Origin: Holothuria scabra | Taxonomy: Eukaryota > Echinodermata > Holothuroidea > Aspidochirotida > Holothuriidae | Assembly (NCBI GenBank): GCA_037179385.1 | Contig: CM074179.1 | Location: 68,591,806 to 68,655,805 of the forward strand | Direction of reading: 5' to 3' | DNA: 64,000 nt | Shown: piece by piece, positions 58,779-64,000 of the stretch | Numbering within the stretch: position 1 is the first letter of the stretch | Layout: each line of letters opens with the position of its first letter | Position numbers and translations under genes: made by a program | The notes under the pieces: model-generated | What the model was told of the DNA's origin: nothing | What the model saw: only the letters and a program-made list of their open reading frames with translations | Database searches by the model: none

Positions 58779-59928
58779 TTTGTGGTGATGGTGGTTGCTT
58801 GCTTTTCAGGGTTATCCCAATGCAAGCTACGAAAATTAAAGTAGCGCCAATGTAAGAAGTCCAAAATGGCATTAGATGAAGAAATATTGCCTGCAAAACG
58901 AAAACTAAAATTATGTCTGTGGTAAGCAATACATTAACTACTGTCGCGGTTTCTGCTTTTAATGCGTAAAACATTGTTATGTGTCCACTCGCATATGAAA
59001 TACTAACCAAAGTTGCGTAAAGCATCTCTTTCCCTGTCGGCCAACGCCAAGCCTCTAGTATTAATGTTATAGCTCCACTTAAAATAACGACCGCAGTTGC
59101 GCTACAAAATATGCAAAAAAAGCTATTAACCCCAAGAATGGAGAGTTTTCTGTTAAAAACGCTAAACAAAGCCAAGGTTAAAGATCCAGTAGAGGCAAGT
59201 AACACTCCGTAGATTGTGACGTCAGTGTATGAAGATTGCTCTATACCTCTGAACAAGAAAGGTGGTCGAGCAATAAAGATTACTCCCACGAACGCCAGAA
59301 AGGCAAACAAAAGGTGAAAAATGCACACTGGTTCCCTTAAAATAATTCGGCTGAAGAAGCCCACCTGAATCACTGCCGTGTAAAATATTGTGACAGAGTC
59401 ACCAACAGACAAGTACTTTACGGAAAGTGCAAAGCGGCACCCGTTAGCTGCCTGCGTAATACCGCTCCCGAGGAGCCAAAGGTATACATTCCATTCCGAC
59501 GGGGGACGAACTCGAGCGTAAAGAAGAAGTAATAACGCACATATCATGAAAACAGGCGAATGCATAAACACGATTTGAAAAGAGTCTAATGTATCGGATA
59601 GAACATAGACAAACATGCTTTGACAGGAAAACAGAACTGGAAGAAGTGCTGAGAGCACTACTCCATATCGTCGTCGGAGTAAATGAATTCCCTTGGAGAA
59701 GGAACATATGGTTGTATTTGACTGGATTTCGTCTGATGGTGAGAAGCCATATTAAGATTTTTTAGTTGCATATGTCTCCAACGTGTTTGCTGTGCTATCA
59801 TTTTCTTTATCCGCGCATGTTTCTTCTTTGACTGCTGCTTTTCTAACGTCAATGATGACATCATTTCTTGCTCCCCTATCCACGTCTGCAGGAAAGTAGT
59901 TGTTTGTTTGAGTAGATTTAGTCTTCAT
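58762..59928 (-). pseudogene. SLC35G-like transporter paralogue with one in-frame stop
   Basis: The transporter frame, open from 59751 to 58762, is clearly paralogous to 34440-35486. Shared blocks include LDSFQIVFMHSPVF, LLYARVRPP, YLSVGDSVTIFYTAVIQV, IARPPFLF and the final GATLIFVACIGITL. Extending it upstream in the same frame leads to an ATG at 59928, placed directly after a TTTTCTTTTGCAG acceptor, as expected from the plus-strand copy. The only interruption is a single TAA at 59754-59752 (codon 59) in the variable cytosolic N-terminus. Without it the protein would be 388 residues. No ATG lies between that stop and the first membrane segment. It may be a young pseudogene, a sequence error, or use another acceptor (AG sites near 59735-59695). 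The ten-span core is undamaged. Confidence 0.8.
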
Positions 59929-59932
59929 TCTG
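59929..59932 (-). other. probable 3' splice site before the SLC35G-like paralogue
   Basis: On the minus strand TTTTCTTTTGCAG ends one base before the ATG at 59928. It corresponds to the acceptor at 34350-34351 of the plus-strand copy. Confidence 0.6.
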
Positions 59933-59939
59933 CAAAAGA

Positions 59940-61763
59940 AAACACATACGACAAATAATACAGTGAGCGATAAAAAGAAAGAAAAACGACAACTTATATT
60001 TTATCAAACATTTGCTGTTTACTCACTCATGTAACAGATATTGCTGCCAGAATGGGTTGTGCTCTTTTTGAGAAATATGGGTACTAGAAGCATGATCTGC
60101 ACCCAGAAAGGAAAAAAAAATTTTTTTTTTTTAAAAATTGAAAATAACGAATACTAGGCTAGCTACCTGTAAATTAATTTCACTGTTATTACAGATGTAA
60201 CCATCTTTTGTGTTTCAGAGTTGGTCAATAATGAAAGCGTTGCCATTGGCAACTTAAAAGTAGATCGTTCATTCAGCTGTTCAGTGTTGATTTAAATAAA
60301 AATGTGATGACGAAACGTCACTTCTTTGGACAATTTGAGGTTGACTTCTTAATCTAACTTCGTAGAATCTGAAGTTTCAAATAAGAAAAAAGACTTCCTC
60401 CTTGGGTAAAACTTAAGGTAGCAGTTTTCACCATATCTTTTGTATATAGTAATTGCAACGGTCAGACTGAATCAGTTTTAACCAACTTGTTCAATCCCGA
60501 ACCTAGTAATTTATTAGATGCCTGTTCCTTGCATCTTTAGTGCGTGTTTCCTCTGCACTGTTTCTTATCAAAATTTGCGGATGACAAAAAATAGGGAGTA
60601 ATAGTAGACATAAAGGAATACGTAAAAAGAGATGCACACTCACCAATCGGCCATAGCATATCTCTCTTGAACAGTATAGAGTGTGAATTTGATATGTTAC
60701 CCCAAGCTCTGTTATTGAATCAATGATAGTAAGGAATTCACTGAAAACTTTTCGGATACCATGGTTGTACCAGCAATTCCTCAATTGTAGTAGATCTATT
60801 TATTGATGTGCCTGATAACTTCCATCGGGAATAAATTAATTACAGTAGAGGATGAACAGAATGCTGACTTTGATAACTACATACAGAGTTCTGCCAAGGC
60901 TTCGACAAGCGTGTCCCGTCGAAAGCTGAAGGGGACTGCATGTAATCCTTTGTGTTAGCTTTAAGCAGTAATATTTGGAGCAGTCCTAAGCCAGTTACAG
61001 TGTTTACAGCGCAGCAGTTTTCACTGAAGGAAACTCAAGGTCATCCCATACAGGGATTTATGAGGGACCCATTTTCATCCTTTCTATTTTTGACGGTCAT
61101 TCATTATTGATTGCAGCACATAATAAGTATTCACCCCCATGTCTCTACGTCGGCATTTCTTCTACAGTCGGCATATAAGAAGTATAATGCCCCCACTTTT
61201 ACAGAAGAAAACACATATGAGGCACCGCAACGAAAAGAACGATGAGGAACGTACGCTACAAAAATAAATGCTGTGATTTTTACAGCAACTTACGCTATTC
61301 TCTTGTAGTGAGCAACTGCAAACGTTGTTACGCAGTACTTTACTTTAACCACTGAGCAACAACTTGTGAATTTACTTTGTGTTGCGTGCTTCAATCATGT
61401 TACAGTACTTGACTCAACTTATGCAGTTATAACGCATACACTTTTCGCCCGTAATCTATCCTTTAGGTGAACATATTCATTGTGGCGCGAAGAATATTTA
61501 GTGTTTATTAATAGTCAGTTCCTTTTAGGTGAAATAGTTAGCGACTGTTGAATTGTTTACGTAATTCCTTCGTACAATAGCTTAGTCATTATTTATCTCA
61601 ACCATTTTCTTTTAGTTTGATTTCATTCCAAAGTTACAAAGCAGTAATTTATTTCAAAACACCGTGATGCTTGATACTTAAAATATAAAAGCTGTATCCA
61701 CACATTAGCGATTGTCTTAAATCAGAGGGAACATTGCCACTTTGCCACTCATTGCACACATCT
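59940..61763. other. gene-free stretch, 5' flank of the minus-strand transporter copy
   Basis: No exon is recognised. A run of A followed by T lies at 60113-60133. Confidence 0.4.
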
Positions 61764-61902
61764 TGTCCTTCAGTGTTTTCCGTAAATGGACGTATAGCTT
61801 CTTCGGGAAACAGTGTAATGTTTGGTTTTGCCGAACGGCCCTTTGCCGGAGGTTCGGGACGACTTTGGAAAATGAAACATTAGAACTTTAAACTGCATCC
61901 GC
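61764..61902. repeat. dispersed about 130-bp repeat, copy 1
   Basis: Begins TCCTTCAGTG, then GGACGTATAGCTTCTTCGGGAA..CAGT, GAACGGCCCTTTGC and TTCGGGACGACTT. Related to 62055-62189 and 62651-62772. Confidence 0.7.
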
Positions 61903-62054
61903 TTCTCTGCCTTTAGCTAAGATCATGTGTGGTTTATGTTCTTTTCATCCAGTTTAGAATGAAGCCATATATGACAGACCAATCAGGGAGTTCATAGAGC
62001 AAATCCCTGGACCAATGATGTAAATGGTCTGAGGGCCTTGAGGTTGGTCACGTA

Positions 62055-62189
62055 CTGTCCTTCAGTGGACGTAATAGCCTCCCCGGGAAGCAGTTAAAGT
62101 TTCGTTTCGCCGTACGGCCCTTTGTGAGAGGGTCGGGAGGATTTTAGAAAAAAAAAAGAAATTTAGTAGGACTTTTAAATGCATCCGGT
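62055..62189. repeat. dispersed about 130-bp repeat, copy 2
   Basis: TCCTTCAGTGGACGTAATAGCCTCCCCGGGAAGCAG followed by GTACGGCCCTTTG and GGTCGGGAGGATTTT. The repeat carries a small hairpin (CTCCCCGGGAAG). Confidence 0.7.
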
Positions 62190-62650
62190 GGTGGAGCTTA
62201 TTAACGCGTGGGGAAAATGAGGTTACCCTTTTTCAAAACTGCTTCCGGGGAGCCCTTGGGCAAGAAGCACTTTATATTTATTGGCCCAGTTCAGTTACGT
62301 TTGATTTCCCCGAAGAGTGTGGTCATTCCCGATCCATCGCTGGGCTCGTTAGAGCTCTATGGGAGGTTTTGTTTTCGTTACTTCTAAATATTTGTTCAGA
62401 GTTATACCGTGGAATAACTGTTAATAGTGATTTAAACATAACTAGTTTCCTCACCCCCACCCCACCCCCACCCCCCATCCCCCACAGAAGCCGTGTAGGA
62501 GCTGGAGAAGCCTCGCTGGTCGAAAGATTCAATCTGGTATTCTGGGCGGTGTTGGTGGTTTTGTTAGGGTGTTCACGTCCGGTTTTTCTGTTGCGGGCCA
62601 CATGGAGTGATGCTTTTCGCCGGTCCGGCCGTGTCCGTTTAAGCACGTAA

Positions 62651-62772
62651 AAGCCCGTCCGGTGGACGTATTAGCTTCTTCGCGAAGCAGTTTTAAGTTT
62701 GCTTTTGACGAACGGCTCTTTGCTCGAGGGTTGGGAGGACTTGAGGAAAAATATTTGATTGCATTTACAAAC
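62651..62772. repeat. dispersed about 130-bp repeat, copy 3
   Basis: CCGTCCGGTGGACGTATTAGCTTCTTCGCGAAGCAG, then GAACGGCTCTTTGC and GGGTTGGGAGGACTT. The CTTCTTCGCGAAGCAG hairpin is best preserved here. Confidence 0.7.
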
Positions 62773-63437
62773 AAAGAGTGCTTAAGTCTTTTAGGTCACT
62801 GTATCCGGTTAATAGAACTGTTAGAAATACAGTAAATTATTTCTAATGATGTCCATCTTACAGTTACTGCATTACGTGAGACTGTTAAAATTATAGTATT
62901 CTTAATGGAAGAAAATTTTATGGCACACTTCGTTATACTGTACATGATGAAACGTTCCTCCTTACTTTTTGTTACATTCTCCTTCCTTGCTTGATTTCCT
63001 CTTATCGCCTCAGGGAGGAAATGAAGCTCACTGCACCCACACTTGATATGGTCACATTTCACGTCTGATTAATTGACAGTAACAGATATATTAAAATACA
63101 CAAAAGTTACGTAACATTTGAAGTTAGCCAGCAGGTTAATCAAGCATGTGTTGATTGATTTTCATGCGGCGTGAACACAATGCCAGCTCAGCTCGGTTTA
63201 GGGCATAAATCGTGTGACAAACTTAATTATCAGTTACACCCCACATCGCCTTTGATCTACTGGGGTATCTATGTTGCCTTTCTAATGAAGAAACGTCACG
63301 GCATGAAAAATTTACTGCAAATAACTCGGGACTCAGTAATTAACTGTAAAGTTTACAAGAAGTTTTACACTGTGCATCTATTTCTCTGGAACAAGAAAAA
63401 GGACTAATTTTTTTAATTTTACAGTGTGTTGAATAAC
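62773..63437. other. gene-free stretch
   Basis: No recognisable gene. A 78-codon frame at 63171-63407 has no known motif. Confidence 0.35.
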
Positions 63438-63613
63438 CAGTGGCATAGCCACGGAATGATTTGGGGGGCTAGAACCCCCCCCCCCCCACACCAACCTTGA
63501 AATGCAAAAAAAAAAAAAAACCTAGAATAGCGGTTTCTGTCTCTCAATCCTTAGACTTTCCCCTCATGTCGTGCCCAATGCATCCCCATGACAACACCTT
63601 TGCTACGCTAGTG
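63438..63613. mobile_element. possible MITE with GTGGCATAGCC-type end
   Basis: The left end CCAGTGGCATAGCCACGG and the right end, in complement CACTAGCGTAGCAAAG, are imperfect inverted repeats. A G-run then a C-run follow the left end, as in other elements of this window. A similar start (CAGTGACGTAGTTACAGGGG) lies at 37370. Borders are uncertain. Confidence 0.4.
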
Positions 63614-63854
63614 ATGATTATCATGGAATGAGAACATGAATTCCTTCTTGAAGCACGTGATAAGTACTAAAGAGTTTTGATTATCCCAACGGTCAGCCAT
63701 TACACTGTAAAGTCACGAGGCTGTTATTGAATGGAGACAGAGAGCTTTGAAATGTAATTTACGCCGTCAAAGCAACTCGGTATTCTGTCTTTTGTATCGT
63801 TCTTCCCACTTCTAATGTGCTCGTACGGGATTAGTAAGAAGACACAAAAAGGCA

Positions 63855-64000
63855 TCCGTTATCTGCTATGGTTAGAGTTTTTGCACTGCCATGCCAATCA
63901 TTGCCAGTCGTCAGGTAACTCAAAGGGAAATTCGGTCTTTCGAAGCTCGGATACAGGTATGGAAAAACATCAGATCGCTCGTATGTCGATATCTAAACAG
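63855..64000 (+). repeat. duplicated far-upstream flank of an SLC35G-like gene (window edge)
   Basis: Aligns with 32585-32705, including TTTTTGCACTGC, TTTCGA(A/G)GCTC..A.AC..GTATG and CG(C/G)TCGTATGTCGA(T/A)ATCT. In the first copy this flank lies 1.8 kb before the transporter ATG in the same orientation. The match runs off the window. Confidence 0.7.

Noticed and set aside
59658..59864. 68-codon minus-strand frame as the transporter N-terminus joined by a frameshift
   Set aside because: The true reading frame extends upstream to ATG 59928 with a single stop, next to a good splice acceptor, so no frameshift is needed.
62323..62650. Overlapping frames on both strands of about 100 codons
   Set aside because: Low-complexity C-rich tract with no domain and no splice or homology support.

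Overview
The window looks like accessory, repeat-rich DNA from an AT-rich invertebrate animal genome. It has spliced genes with GT/AG introns, long (TA)n tracts, vertebrate/invertebrate-type LINEs (CR1/L2-like and Tx1/L1-like), Penelope-like elements, hammerhead ribozymes, PIF/Harbinger, hAT and piggyBac-type DNA transposons, degenerate TRIM-like genes and duplicated SLC35G/EamA transporter genes. A marine deuterostome such as an echinoderm is my best guess, but no single gene fixes the taxon.

Layout. 1-3.0 kb: three Penelope-like GIY-YIG endonuclease fragments next to (TA)n tracts. Two of them form a 642-bp inverted repeat without indels, and all carry hammerhead-like motifs. 3.0-18.0 kb: an array of about 1.48-kb diverged tandem units that has been invaded repeatedly. 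A 6.5-kb insert with a dead CR1-like LINE interrupts unit 2. A 4.85-kb hAT-type element with an 8-bp target duplication also sits in unit 2, and that element was itself hit by a Tx1-like LINE with a 16-bp target duplication. 18.0-22.8 kb: two more CR1-type LINE remnants. 25.3-26.3 kb: an inverted pair of complete type I hammerhead ribozymes between (TA)n tracts. 26.7-27.4 kb: a degenerate 145-150 bp satellite containing AGGTCA-type repeats.

28.7-64 kb is a locus of repeated segmental duplication. TRIM-like pseudogenes (29.6-30.8 and 54.1-55.4 kb, plus a 5' fragment at 40.1-40.9 kb) and SLC35G-like transporter genes (34.4-35.5 kb plus strand; 58.8-59.9 kb minus strand) occur in diverged copies. 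The last 140 bp of the window repeat the far-upstream flank of the first SLC35G gene, so another copy probably lies just beyond the right edge.

41.8-53.5 kb is a single large PIF/Harbinger element of 11.7 kb. A plus-strand HARBI1-like transposase starts near its left end. A convergent minus-strand five-exon gene starts near its right end. Both genes are broken, but all four exon junctions of the second gene keep phase. Younger MITEs and local tandem duplications lie in its introns.

The only gene in the window that looks intact is the SLC35G-like transporter at 34440-35486. Nearly everything else is a mobile element or a decayed gene copy. The most notable observations are the inverted hammerhead pair, the palindromic Penelope pair and the five-exon accessory gene of the Harbinger element.
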